64,000 nt of DNA from Sphingobium sp. TCM1 (GCF_001650725.1 NZ_LXVX01000002.1:248001-312000), one strand, 5' to 3'; numbered from the stretch's first letter, positions 20,339-28,424 are shown. A program made the numbers and translations. The notes: generated from the sequence alone by a model not told the origin.

Positions 20339-20356
20339 CATAACCATCTGGTTATG
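20339..20356. promoter_or_regulatory. Probable ArsR operator
   Basis: CATAACCA-TC-TGGTTATG is a perfect 8-bp inverted repeat ending 8 bases before the arsR ATG. The position and symmetry fit an autoregulatory operator that blocks both transcription and access to the translation start. There is no recognisable ribosome-binding site in the remaining 8 bases. Confidence 0.65.
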
Positions 20357-20364
20357 ACGTAACC

Positions 20365-20700
20365 ATGACCGAAATATTGCAAGATGAGCGCGGATCCAGC
20401 ATCGACGCGCAGTTCAAGGCCTTGTCGGACGGCACGCGCCGCGCCCTGCTGGAATATCTCGTGCGTGAAGGCGAACAAAGCGTCCATGCCCTGACGGCAG
20501 TGGCGGGCGTATCCCAACCCATGGTGTCCCGCCACCTGGGCAAGCTCAAGCGAGCGAAGCTCGTGACAGCCCGCCGGGCGGGCCGCGAAACCTATTATTC
20601 CGCACGGTCCAAGGGGCTGGCGCCGGTGGTGCAATGGATGGCGGTCTACGGCGCGCTCTGGTCGCAGCGCTTCACCGCTCTGGAGGGAATGGAGGCATAG
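20365..20700 (+). CDS. ArsR-family winged-helix repressor
   Basis: This 111-residue protein is a single winged helix of the ArsR/SmtB family: F-K-A-L-S-D-G-T-R-R-A-L-L-E-Y-L, then the recognition helix G-V-S-Q-P-M-V-S-R-H-L-G-K-L and the wing A-R-R-A-G-R-E-T-Y-Y. It lacks the paired cysteines of metal-sensing members, so the signal is not arsenic-like. Relatives of this kind usually precede an Aha1/SRPBCC gene; here no partner follows, and the gene ends in a hairpin shared with fabG. It sits divergently from ccrM across the GANTC cluster. Confidence 0.92.
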   Translation: MTEILQDERGSSIDAQFKALSDGTRRALLEYLVREGEQSVHALTAVAGVSQPMVSRHLGKLKRAKLVTARRAGRETYYSARSKGLAPVVQWMAVYGALWSQRFTALEGMEA

Positions 20701-20714
20701 CCCCGCCTTCCAGG

Positions 20715-20758
20715 CGCTTCGAGCGAGTCCGTAAGTCCCTCCGGACCCGCTCGAAGCG
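20715..20758. terminator. Bidirectional hairpin between arsR and fabG
   Basis: CGCTTCGAGCGAGTCCG (20715-20731) pairs with CGGACCCGCTCGAAGCG (20742-20758) with one mismatch in 17. It lies between two convergent genes and ends 5 bp from the fabG stop. It has no long T-run, and it shares the CTTCGAGCG core with the repeat at 45084, so it is probably a palindromic repeat serving as a shared mRNA 3' end. Confidence 0.65.
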
Positions 20759-20763
20759 AGGGA

Positions 20764-21504
20764 TCAGATCATCGCCATGCCGCCATTGACGTGAAGCGTC
20801 TGACCGGTGACGTAGCCGGCCTCGCGGCTCGCCAGATAGACGACCGCCGCGCCGATATCGTCACCGTCGCCCAGGTCGCCGGCCGGGATCTTCGCCAGGA
20901 TCGCACCCTTCTGCGCATCATTGAGCGCATCGGTCATGGCCGAGCGGATGAAGCCGGGCGCGACGCAGTTGACGGTGATGCCGCGGCTCGCCAGTTCCTG
21001 GCCCAGCGATTTGGACATGCCGATGATGCCCGCCTTCGACGCGCAATAATTGGCCTGGCCGGGATTGCCGGTCACGCCGACCACCGACGTGATGGAGATG
21101 ATGCGGCCGAAACGCGCCTTCATCATCGGCTTGGCGGCGGCGCGGACGAGGCGGAAGGCGGCTTCCAGATTGACCTGGATGACCTGGCTCCATTCCTCAT
21201 CCTTCATGCGAAGGATCAGGTTGTCTCGCGTGATGCCGGCATTGTTGACGAGGATGTCGATCTTGCCGCCCAGCGCTTCCACCGCCTGCGGCACCAGCGC
21301 ATCGACCGAGGCCGGGTCGGACAGGTTGCAGACGATCGTCTTGTGGTCGCCGCCCAGATCGGCCGCGAAAGCCTTGAGCTTGTCCTCATTGCTGCCCGAC
21401 AGGGCGAGCCTCGCGCCGCGCGCTGCAAGTGCCTTGGCGATCGACGAACCGATGCCACCCGAGGCGCCGGTCACCAGCGCGGTCATTCCTGTGAGGTCGA
21501 ACAT
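20764..21504 (-). CDS. fabG: 3-oxoacyl-ACP reductase
   Basis: FabG is the NADPH-dependent ketoreductase of fatty acid elongation. The 246-residue short-chain dehydrogenase has the cofactor loop T-G-A-S-G-G-I-G, the N-N-A-G motif and the catalytic Ser-Tyr-Lys in I-T-S-V and Y-C-A-S-K. It ends in G-Q-T-L-H-V-N-G-G-M-A-M-I as typical FabG proteins do. It follows fabD by 18 bp, so fabD-fabG form an operon apart from acpP-fabF, which are about 18 kb away. Confidence 0.96.
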   Translation of the reverse strand: MFDLTGMTALVTGASGGIGSSIAKALAARGARLALSGSNEDKLKAFAADLGGDHKTIVCNLSDPASVDALVPQAVEALGGKIDILVNNAGITRDNLILRMKDEEWSQVIQVNLEAAFRLVRAAAKPMMKARFGRIISITSVVGVTGNPGQANYCASKAGIIGMSKSLGQELASRGITVNCVAPGFIRSAMTDALNDAQKGAILAKIPAGDLGDGDDIGAAVVYLASREAGYVTGQTLHVNGGMAMI

Positions 21505-21522
21505 ATTATATTCCTTATCCAG

Positions 21523-22461
21523 TCAGAACGCCGCCAGCGCGGCCTCGATATCGTCCATCGTCACGATGCTGCGGACGGTGGCGTCGGGCGCGATGCGCTT
21601 GATCATCGGGCCAAGCACCTTGCCGCCGACTTCGACGAATTCGGTGACACCCGCATCCCACATCGCCGCGACCGATTCACGCCAACGCACGCGCCCCGTC
21701 ACCTGCTCGACCAGACGCATCTTGATCTCTTCGGGATCGGCGATCGGCGCGGCGAGGACGTTGGCATAGACCGGCAACAGCGGCGCGCTGATGGCGGCCT
21801 TGGCCAGAGCCTCCTCCATCGCTTGGGCAGCGGGCTGCATCAGCGGACAGTGGAAGGGCGCGGACACCGGCAGCAGGACGCCGCGCTTGATGCCATGGTC
21901 CTTGACCAGCGCTACCGCGCGCTCGATCGCGCCGCGATGGCCGGAAATCACGACCTGCGAGGGATCGTTGTCATTCGCGACGGTGCAGACTTCGCCTTCG
22001 GCTGCGGCGTCGGCCAGTGCCTGCGCCTTTTCGATGTCGGCACCGAGCAGCGCCGCCATCGCACCCTCGCCCACCGGCACGGCGGCCTGCATCGCCTGGC
22101 CACGCAGTTTCAGAAGGCGTGCGGTGGTGCCGATGTCGAACGCATCGACAGCGCAGAGTGCGCTATATTCGCCCAGACTGTGCCCGGCGACATAATCGCC
22201 CTTGTCGGCCAGCGAGAAGCCGGCTTCCTTCTGCATTACCCGCAAGGTCGCGATGGCATTGGCCATGATCGCCGGCTGAGCGTTTTCAGTCAGGGTCAGG
22301 TCGCTTTCCGGCCCTTCCACCATGAGGCGGAACAAATTTTGCGACAGGGCGTCATCGACCTCCTGAAACAGCTCCCTTGCCGCCGGGCTGGCGTCGGCCA
22401 GCACCCTGCCCATGCCCACCGACTGGCTGCCCTGCCCCGGAAAAACAAATGCCCGCATCAT
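21523..22461 (-). CDS. fabD: Malonyl-CoA:ACP transacylase
   Basis: FabD loads malonyl groups onto ACP. From the ATG at 22461 (GGGAG upstream) the protein is 312 residues and opens M-M-R-A-F-V-F-P-G-Q-G-S-Q, the family start. The 64 codons upstream in the same frame are non-family sequence running through the divergent promoter region. The catalytic serine is in G-H-S-L-G-E-Y, and the downstream histidine of the dyad is in P-F-H-C-P-L. Confidence 0.97.
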   Translation of the reverse strand: MMRAFVFPGQGSQSVGMGRVLADASPAARELFQEVDDALSQNLFRLMVEGPESDLTLTENAQPAIMANAIATLRVMQKEAGFSLADKGDYVAGHSLGEYSALCAVDAFDIGTTARLLKLRGQAMQAAVPVGEGAMAALLGADIEKAQALADAAAEGEVCTVANDNDPSQVVISGHRGAIERAVALVKDHGIKRGVLLPVSAPFHCPLMQPAAQAMEEALAKAAISAPLLPVYANVLAAPIADPEEIKMRLVEQVTGRVRWRESVAAMWDAGVTEFVEVGGKVLGPMIKRIAPDATVRSIVTMDDIEAALAAF

Positions 22462-22510
22462 CAACTCCCAGCCCAAGCGCCCGGCCAAAAAGCGCTGAAA
22501 TCCAAAACCG

Positions 22511-22548
22511 TTACACTTTGAGACATAAATGTCATTGAGACGTACATA
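22511..22548 (+). promoter_or_regulatory. Promoter-like region of the efflux operon, TTACA-N5-AGACA box
   Basis: TTACA (22511-22515), five bases, AGACA (22521-22525), then TACATA at about 22543-22548 as a possible -10. The same layout occurs at 27541 and 27901. Half-sites 10 bp apart fit an OmpR/PhoB-type response regulator. A transcript starting near 22555 would support starts at 22619 or 22640 for the outer-membrane factor rather than the upstream TTG at 22529. Confidence 0.5.
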
Positions 22549-22618
22549 TCCCTGCGGCAGGCAGGGCATGGACGTCCGCCGTCCCGTATGGGGGCGGCGC
22601 GTGGCGGCCCCTTTAACG

Positions 22619-24091
22619 ATGACGGAGTGCAAGGAAAAGGTGCGATATCGCATAACCTGGATCAGCGGGACGGCCCTGATGCTGTCCGCCTGCGCCGCCG
22701 GACCCGATTATCGCGCTCCGCAGACGGCCGCGCTGGGGGTGCCCGCCGCCTATAGCCAAGGCGATGGCGCGGCGTTGAACGACGCAGATCTCGCCCGATG
22801 GTGGACGCGCCTGAATGATCCTACGCTCAGCAGCCTGATCGACCGCGCGATCACCGGCAATCTGGATATAGTGCAGGCGCAGGCGCGCCTCCGCCAAGCG
22901 CGCGAAAACCTGCGCCAGGCCAATGCCAGCTTCCTGCCACAGGTCAGCGGATCAGCCAGCGGCGGCAAGAATTATCGCAGCCAGGCTGGCGGCACGCGTA
23001 CCGACAGCAGTGGCAACGTCATCAGCCTGGGTTCCAGCAACTGGTCCAGCAGCTATTCGGTCGGCGCCAATGCCAGCTGGCAGATCGATCTGTTCGGCGA
23101 ACTGTCTCGCACGGCGGAGGCGGCGCGCGCCGACCTCAGCGCGTCGGGCTACGACCTGGCCGCCGTGCGGATGACGATCATATCCGAACTCGTCACCAAT
23201 TATGTGCAGGTGCGGCTCGCGCAGGAGCAGTTGAAGGTCGCGCGGGAGACGCAGGCGATCCAGCAGAATAATTACAGCATCGCCAACTGGCGGTTACAAG
23301 CCGGCCTCGTCTCCTCACTGGACGAGCAGCAGGCCAGGGCGCAACTGGCCCAGACCAGCGCCAGCATCCCGCAACTGGAAGCGAGCCTGACGAGCAGCCT
23401 CAACCGCATCGCCGTGCTGACCGGCCAAGCGCCGGGCGAAGCGACCCGCGCGCTGCAAGCCCCTGCCCCGATCCCCATCGCGTCGACCGACATCGCGACC
23501 GGCATACCCGCCGACACGCTACGCCAGCGGCCGGACGTGCGCGGGGCCGAGCGCGCGCTGGCCGCCGCGACCGCGCAGATCGGCGTGGCGCAGGCGCAGC
23601 TGTACCCGTCGCTCGGCATCAGCGGCAACATCGGCACCACGTCCAACGCTTTCAGCGACCTGTTCAGCCTGATTACCGGCGGCGTCTTCGCCAACGTGGC
23701 GCAGACCATATTTGATGGCGGCCGCCTCGCTTCGCAGGTCCGCTCGCAAAAGGCGGCGACCGACGCCGCCTTCGCCGCCTACAAGCAAAGCGTCCTCACT
23801 GCGCTGGAGGATGTCGAGAATGCCATGGCTTCCCTGTCGAGCGCCCGCGCGCGCAAGACCGCCTTTGCCACCGCCCTCGAAGCTTCGAACAATGCCGCAA
23901 TCCTGGCGCGCAGCCAGTATCAGGCCGGGCTGACCGACTTCCAGACGCTGTTGACCAGCGAATCCACCCTTTTGAACGCGCGCAACAGCCTTGCTTCCGC
24001 GCAATCCGATGAGATCCTCGCCATCGCCCAGCTCTACAACGCGCTGGGCGGCGGCTGGCAGAGCATGGAAAACCGCCCCAATGAGCAATGA
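22619..24091 (+). CDS. Outer-membrane efflux lipoprotein, NodT/OprM family
   Basis: This is the TolC-like channel of a tripartite exporter. It has a lipoprotein signal (I-S-G-T-A-L-M-L-S-A-C-A-A-G-P-D-Y) followed by two tandem outer-membrane efflux protein repeats of coiled-coil helices and beta strands. From the ATG at 22619 it is 490 residues. A GTG at 22640 with AAGGA just upstream would give a shorter, neater signal peptide and may be the true start. The adaptor gene begins 11 bases before its stop. Signature sequences include L-A-R-W-W-T-R-L-N-D-P-T-L and T-L-R-Q-R-P-D-V-R-G-A-E-R-A-L. Confidence 0.93.
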   Translation: MTECKEKVRYRITWISGTALMLSACAAGPDYRAPQTAALGVPAAYSQGDGAALNDADLARWWTRLNDPTLSSLIDRAITGNLDIVQAQARLRQARENLRQANASFLPQVSGSASGGKNYRSQAGGTRTDSSGNVISLGSSNWSSSYSVGANASWQIDLFGELSRTAEAARADLSASGYDLAAVRMTIISELVTNYVQVRLAQEQLKVARETQAIQQNNYSIANWRLQAGLVSSLDEQQARAQLAQTSASIPQLEASLTSSLNRIAVLTGQAPGEATRALQAPAPIPIASTDIATGIPADTLRQRPDVRGAERALAAATAQIGVAQAQLYPSLGISGNIGTTSNAFSDLFSLITGGVFANVAQTIFDGGRLASQVRSQKAATDAAFAAYKQSVLTALEDVENAMASLSSARARKTAFATALEASNNAAILARSQYQAGLTDFQTLLTSESTLLNARNSLASAQSDEILAIAQLYNALGGGWQSMENRPNEQ

Positions 24092-25607
24092 CGTGACCAA
24101 GGATCAGGATCTGGACGAGTTTCTGGGCGCCAAGCCGCAGAAGCCGTGGCGCAAATGGGCAGTCCGGGGCGGCGTCGCCGCGCTGTTGTTGATCGTCATC
24201 CTGCTGCTCGCCTGGCGCTTTTCCGGCGACGACCAGCCCGATTATGCGACGCGCGAGGTGCGCAAGGGTGACCTGACCGTCACCGTTTCCGCCACCGGCA
24301 ACCTCAAGCCGATCAACCAGGTCGATGTCGGTTCCGAACAGTCGGGCAAGATCACGCAGGTGTTCGTCGACGTGAACGACCGGGTCACGCGCGGCCAGCG
24401 GCTGGCCGAACTCGACACCCGCCGGCTGGTCGACACGGTGAACCAGAACCGGGCGCAGGTCGCGTCGAGCCAGGCGAGCGTCGCGCAGGCGCAGGCGCAG
24501 GTCGCTCTGGCGAAGGCGACGCTCGACCGGCAGGAAAATGTCTTCAGGCTGTCGGGCGGCCGCGTGCCGGCGAAAACCGAACTGGATTCGGCCCGCGCCG
24601 ACTATCAGGGCGCGATCGCCAATCTGCGATCGGCGCAGGCGCAGGTGAACGTGTCGCGCGCGCAACTGTCGACCGCACAGACCAACCTGTCGATCGCGCA
24701 GATCGTGTCGCCCGTAAACGGCGTGGTGCTATCCCGCGACATCGAGCCGGGCCAGACCGTCGCGGCGTCGCTCAACGCACCCGTACTCTTCACACTGGCA
24801 GAAGATCTCACCCAGATGGAAGTCGAGGTGTTGGTGGACGAAGCCGATGTCGGACAGGTAAAGGAAGGCCAGACCGCCAATTTCGCCGTCGATGCCTTCC
24901 CCGGCCGCACCTTCCCCGCGAAGGTCACACGGGTCAATGTCGGGTCGAATGCATCGAGCAGCAGTTCCTCCTCGTCCAGCACCACCACGACCAGCACCAG
25001 CGGCACCGTGGTCGCCTACACGGCCGTGCTGTCGGTCGACAACAAGGACGAAACGCTGCGCCCCGGCATGACCGCGACAGCCGACATCGTAACGCAGGAA
25101 CTGAATGACGTGCTGCTCGTCCCGAACAGCGCGCTGCGCTTCAAGCCGAGTAGCCAAGCACAAGGCGGCGGCATCACCAGCGTGCTGCCCGGCCCCGGCC
25201 GGATGCGACGGGGCGGCGCCAACCGCCAGGTCAGCTTCGGCGCGGGCAGCAGCCAGACTGTCTATGTCTTGGGCGAGGACGGCAAACCCAAGGCGGTACA
25301 GGTGATCGTGGGCGCCAGCGACGGATCGCGCACAGTCATCACCGGCGGCGACCTGAAAGCCGGTGCGCGCGTCATCACGGGCCAGCTTGCCAAAGGCCAG
25401 CAGGCGCCGGCAGAAGACCAGAATAGCGACACGAAAAACCGTCAGGACGCGCGCGATCGGCAGCGCAACCCTTCGGCGGACGGCACGCCGGCGAGCGTCG
25501 GAAAGCTGGGCAATTCGGGCGACGCCGCGACCGCACCGGCCGCGCCGCTACAAGGCCAGGCTGCTCCGTCACAGACGCGCGGCACCGGCCGTCCGAGCGG
25601 AACCTGA
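24081..25607 (+). CDS. macA: Periplasmic adaptor, MacA-type
   Basis: The adaptor bridges the MacB-type transporter and the outer-membrane channel. It is 508 residues from the ATG at 24081, with a cytoplasmic tail of about 30 residues, one membrane helix (about residues 35-51), the lipoyl half-motif, an alpha hairpin rich in A-Q-A-Q, and beta-barrel domains. Two insertions stand out: a Ser/Thr tract (nine Ser then several Thr, near 24955-25005) inside the barrel domain, and a disordered charged/proline-alanine C-terminal tail of about 65 residues, making the protein longer than the roughly 370 of E. coli MacA. It overlaps the preceding gene and is followed closely by the ATPase. Confidence 0.92.
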   Translation: MSNDVTKDQDLDEFLGAKPQKPWRKWAVRGGVAALLLIVILLLAWRFSGDDQPDYATREVRKGDLTVTVSATGNLKPINQVDVGSEQSGKITQVFVDVNDRVTRGQRLAELDTRRLVDTVNQNRAQVASSQASVAQAQAQVALAKATLDRQENVFRLSGGRVPAKTELDSARADYQGAIANLRSAQAQVNVSRAQLSTAQTNLSIAQIVSPVNGVVLSRDIEPGQTVAASLNAPVLFTLAEDLTQMEVEVLVDEADVGQVKEGQTANFAVDAFPGRTFPAKVTRVNVGSNASSSSSSSSSTTTTSTSGTVVAYTAVLSVDNKDETLRPGMTATADIVTQELNDVLLVPNSALRFKPSSQAQGGGITSVLPGPGRMRRGGANRQVSFGAGSSQTVYVLGEDGKPKAVQVIVGASDGSRTVITGGDLKAGARVITGQLAKGQQAPAEDQNSDTKNRQDARDRQRNPSADGTPASVGKLGNSGDAATAPAAPLQGQAAPSQTRGTGRPSGT

Positions 25608-25612
25608 GCCTC

Positions 25613-26326
25613 ATGGCCTCCATCCTTTCTGACGATCCGATCATCTCCCTGCGCGGCGTGACCAAAGTCTATGGCGAGGGCCCAACGGCCTTCCAGGCGC
25701 TGAAGGGCATCGACCTCGATATCGCGCAGGGCGATTTCGTCGCCGTGATGGGGCCCTCAGGCTCGGGCAAATCGACGACGATGAACATTCTCGGCTGCCT
25801 GGACGTGCCGTCTGGCGGAGAGTTTCTGTTCAAGGGCCGCCATGTCGAGACCCTGGACCGCGACCAGCGCGCGCTGCTGCGCCGCCGCTACCTCGGCTTC
25901 GTGTTCCAGGGCTTCAACCTGCTGTCGCGCACCACGGCGCTGGAGAATGTCGAGTTGCCCCTTCTCTATCGCGGCGAAGACAAGCAGACCCGTTACGACA
26001 TGGGCATGGCGGCGCTCGACAAGGTGGGCTTGCGCGACTGGTGGGATCATACGCCCGCCGAGCTGTCAGGCGGCCAGCAGCAGCGCGTCGCCATAGCCCG
26101 CGCCATCGTGACCCAGCCCGACGTGTTGCTGGCGGACGAGCCAACCGGCAACCTCGATTCGGAGCGCTCGATCGAGATCATGGAATTGCTGACCGACCTC
26201 AACCGCAACAGCGGCATCACCGTCCTGATGGTGACGCACGAACCGGACATGGCGGCCTTTGCGCGCACCATCGTCCATTTCAAGGACGGCCATGTTGAAC
26301 GGGTCGAGGAAAGGTCGAAGGCGTAA
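25613..26326 (+). CDS. MacB-type ABC transporter ATPase subunit
   Basis: The 237-residue ATPase energises the exporter. Walker A G-P-S-G-S-G-K-S-T, signature L-S-G-G-Q-Q-Q-R, and Walker B V-L-L-A-D-E-P-T are intact, and the closest subfamily is MacB/LolD. In E. coli the ATPase and permease are one MacB protein; here they are split, as is common in alphaproteobacteria. It starts 5 bases after the adaptor stop, and its stop overlaps the permease start (TAATG). Confidence 0.95.
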   Translation: MASILSDDPIISLRGVTKVYGEGPTAFQALKGIDLDIAQGDFVAVMGPSGSGKSTTMNILGCLDVPSGGEFLFKGRHVETLDRDQRALLRRRYLGFVFQGFNLLSRTTALENVELPLLYRGEDKQTRYDMGMAALDKVGLRDWWDHTPAELSGGQQQRVAIARAIVTQPDVLLADEPTGNLDSERSIEIMELLTDLNRNSGITVLMVTHEPDMAAFARTIVHFKDGHVERVEERSKA

Positions 26327-27531
26327 TGCTAGGCACCACCATCATCCTCGCCTTTCGCGCGATCAACCGGCACAAGCTACGCAGTTTCCTGACCACGCTG
26401 GGTATCATCATCGGCGTGGCCGCGGTCGTGACCATGGTGACGCTGGGCAATGGCGCGACGGCGGCCGTGCGCGAACAGATCAGCTCGCTGGGTGCAAATG
26501 TCCTCCAGCTGCGTCCCGGACAGGGCTTCGGCCGCGGTGGCGGTGGTCCGCGCCCGCCCGACTTCAAGCCGGGCGACCTGGCCGCGATCGAGAACCAGCT
26601 GACGGGCGTGCGCGCTGTCGCGCCGGTGGTGCAGTCGAGCGGCACCGCCATCTATGAAGGGAATAACTGGTCGACCACGGTCTATGGCACGACGTCCGCC
26701 TATTCCGAGGTGCAGCAGTGGAAGGTGGCGGACGGACGCCTCTTCCTCCCTGATGAAGAAGAAGCCGGGAAATCCGTCTGCATCATCGGCAATACGGTCC
26801 GCACCAACCTGTTCCAGGGTGCCGAGCCGACGGGAAAGCGGATGCGGATCAAAGGCGTCAGTTGCCAGGTCGTGGGTGTGCTGGCGACGCGTGGCCAGGG
26901 CGGCTTCGGCGACCAGGACGATGTCGTCGTCATGCCGATCAAGTTCGTCCAGCGGCGCTTCACCGGCGACCGCGACATCAGCCAGATCATGGTCGCTGTC
27001 GACGACGCCTATGATACCAGCACCGTCCAGGCCAGTCTGGAAGAACTGATGCGCGAACGGCGCAAGATCAAGGCGGGCGATCAGGATAATTTCAACGTCT
27101 TCGACACCAAGCAGATCAGCGACACGCTGACCGGCACCACCACCATATTGACCCAGATCGTCGGGGCGGTAGCGGCGATCTCTCTGCTGGTCGGCGGCAT
27201 CGGCATCATGAACATCATGCTGGTGTCGGTGACCGAGCGCACGCGGGAAATCGGCATCCGTCTCGCCATCGGCGCTGTCGCGCGCGAAGTTCTGATGCAG
27301 TTTCTGGTCGAGGCGATCGTTCTGTCGTGCCTTGGCGGGCTGATCGGCCTGTTCCTGGCGCTGATCGCGTCCCTCGCCATCGCCCCACTGATGCAGGTGC
27401 CGTTTCTGTTCGACGTGAAGGTCAACCTGATCGCTTTCCTCTTCTCGGCGGCTATCGGCGTGGTGTTCGGCTATTTCCCGGCGCGGCGCGCGGCGGCGCT
27501 CAACCCGATCGACGCGCTGCGGCACGAATAG
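26326..27531 (+). CDS. MacB-type ABC transporter permease (FtsX domain)
   Basis: This 401-residue permease has one N-terminal helix, a large periplasmic MacB core domain (about residues 45-240) and three C-terminal helices of the FtsX domain, with V-G-G-I-G-I-M-N-I-M-L-V-S-V-T-E-R-T-R-E-I-G typical of MacB. Such mechanotransmission proteins push substrates from the periplasm through the outer-membrane channel rather than across the inner membrane. Likely substrates are peptides, lipopeptides, siderophores or macrolides, but nothing here fixes which. It ends the four-gene operon. Confidence 0.94.
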   Translation: MLGTTIILAFRAINRHKLRSFLTTLGIIIGVAAVVTMVTLGNGATAAVREQISSLGANVLQLRPGQGFGRGGGGPRPPDFKPGDLAAIENQLTGVRAVAPVVQSSGTAIYEGNNWSTTVYGTTSAYSEVQQWKVADGRLFLPDEEEAGKSVCIIGNTVRTNLFQGAEPTGKRMRIKGVSCQVVGVLATRGQGGFGDQDDVVVMPIKFVQRRFTGDRDISQIMVAVDDAYDTSTVQASLEELMRERRKIKAGDQDNFNVFDTKQISDTLTGTTTILTQIVGAVAAISLLVGGIGIMNIMLVSVTERTREIGIRLAIGAVAREVLMQFLVEAIVLSCLGGLIGLFLALIASLAIAPLMQVPFLFDVKVNLIAFLFSAAIGVVFGYFPARRAAALNPIDALRHE

Positions 27532-27540
27532 GCAGGATCG

Positions 27541-27578
27541 TTACATTTTCGTACATTCCCCGCCGTTCAAGGCATATT
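27541..27578 (+). promoter_or_regulatory. Promoter-like region of the small peptide gene, TTACA-N5-GTACA box
   Basis: TTACA (27541-27545), TTTTC, GTACA (27551-27555), then CATATT at about 27573-27578. The first 10 bases are identical to the box at 27901, and the layout also matches 22511. It starts 10 bases after the efflux permease stop and would drive the small gene at 27644. Confidence 0.5.
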
Positions 27579-27602
27579 CATGCGACATTCCGCGCGCATC
27601 TT

Positions 27603-27636
27603 CCTTTCCACGGCGCAACAGGGCGTCGTGGAAAGG
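27603..27636 (+). promoter_or_regulatory. Hairpin covering the ribosome-binding site of the small peptide gene
   Basis: CCTTTCCACG (27603-27612) and CGTGGAAAGG (27627-27636) form a perfect 10-bp stem with a 14-base loop. The right arm contains GGAAAGG, the only ribosome-binding site for the ATG at 27644. When folded it would hide that site, so it could control translation. It could also be a weak terminator, but no T-run follows. Confidence 0.55.
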
Positions 27637-27643
27637 TACATTC

Positions 27644-27808
27644 ATGAAGACCATCGTTCTAAGCCTCGCTGGCAGCGCCCTGATCCTGGGCCTCAGCCTC
27701 TCTCCCTTCGCTACTTCCGCCAGCGCACGCACCATCAGGACGGGAGCCGGGCTGCCCCTGCTCGCGCGGGCCGAAGTGATCGCCACGCCCTTGCCCGATT
27801 GCCGATGA
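27644..27808 (+). CDS. Small secreted peptide, 54 residues, unknown
   Basis: The frame ATG-AAG-ACC... encodes 54 residues. It opens with a clear Sec signal peptide (M-K-T-I-V-L-S-L-A-G-S-A-L-I-L-G-L-S) and a predicted cut after S-A-S-A at residue 28, leaving about 26 residues that end in P-L-P-D-C-R with one cysteine. GGAAAGG lies 8 bases upstream inside a hairpin. I recognise no family. Its promoter-like box is shared with the RcnB-family gene 370 bp on and with the efflux operon upstream, hinting at a role in envelope stress. It is short enough that conservation in relatives is the key test. Confidence 0.6.
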   Translation: MKTIVLSLAGSALILGLSLSPFATSASARTIRTGAGLPLLARAEVIATPLPDCR

Positions 27809-27900
27809 TCGGCCCGACCCTGCCCCCCTTCCCTTGCCCCGAAGATGCCCCTTCGAGGCTTTCTGTTGAGAGAAGCCATCCGGTCGGGAATCGGGTCTCG

Positions 27901-27939
27901 TTACATTTTCTGACAAACTATGTCCGCCACTGACACATT
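27901..27939 (+). promoter_or_regulatory. Promoter-like region of the RcnB-family gene, TTACA-N5-TGACA box
   Basis: TTACA (27901-27905), TTTTC, TGACA (27911-27915), then ACATTC near 27935-27940. About 32 bases after the box, both this site and 27541 carry A-Y-ATTCA-Y-GCGACA. The RcnB-family ATG at 28013 is about 70 bases downstream of the expected transcript start. Confidence 0.5.
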
Positions 27940-28012
27940 CACGCGACAAGCCTCTCCTAACTCTGTCTTCGACGCCACGGAATGGCGCCCGAAACAAGGC
28001 AAAGGAGCAAAT

Positions 28013-28390
28013 ATGTTCAGGAAGATCATCATGGCCCTGGCCACCACCACCCTGGTCGCCAGCCCCCTCATCACCGCCCAGGCGCAGGCCGCCCCGGAGC
28101 ATCGCCAGGAAACCAGCCGCACCGTCATCAAGCAGAAGCCCAATGGCAGCACCGTCGTGAAGCAGCAGACCGTCGTCCGCAAGGCGACCCCGGCGCCGCG
28201 CCGCTGGGCCAAGGGTCAGCGCTTCGACCGGCGCTATGCCACCAATTATCGGGTCGTGAACAATTATCGCGACTATCGCCTGTCCGCCCCGCCGCGCGGC
28301 TATCAGTGGGTCCGCTCCGGCAATGACGCCGTGTTGATCGCGATCACCAGCGGTCTGATCGGCGCCGTCGTCGGCAGCGCCATCCGCTGA
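28013..28390 (+). CDS. RcnB-family periplasmic protein
   Basis: The 125-residue protein starts after a strong AAAGGAG. It has a signal peptide (M-F-R-K-I-I-M-A-L-A-T-T-T-L-V-A-S, cut after A-Q-A near residue 26), a basic central stretch, and the RcnB-like C-terminus Y-R-L-S-A-P-P-R-G-Y-Q-W-V-R-S-G-N-D-A-V-L-I-A, ending in a glycine/alanine hydrophobic segment. E. coli RcnB affects nickel and cobalt export, but most family members in sphingomonads have no known role, and no rcnA lies nearby. A terminator follows at 28425. Confidence 0.85.
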   Translation: MFRKIIMALATTTLVASPLITAQAQAAPEHRQETSRTVIKQKPNGSTVVKQQTVVRKATPAPRRWAKGQRFDRRYATNYRVVNNYRDYRLSAPPRGYQWVRSGNDAVLIAITSGLIGAVVGSAIR

Positions 28391-28424
28391 ACCTGGATAC
28401 TTCGCGGAGCCGGAACGTCGCACG

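Noticed and set aside
20791..22521. 576-codon plus-strand frame opposite fabG and fabD
   Set aside because: Same reason: antisense shadow with low-information H/R/D-rich composition.
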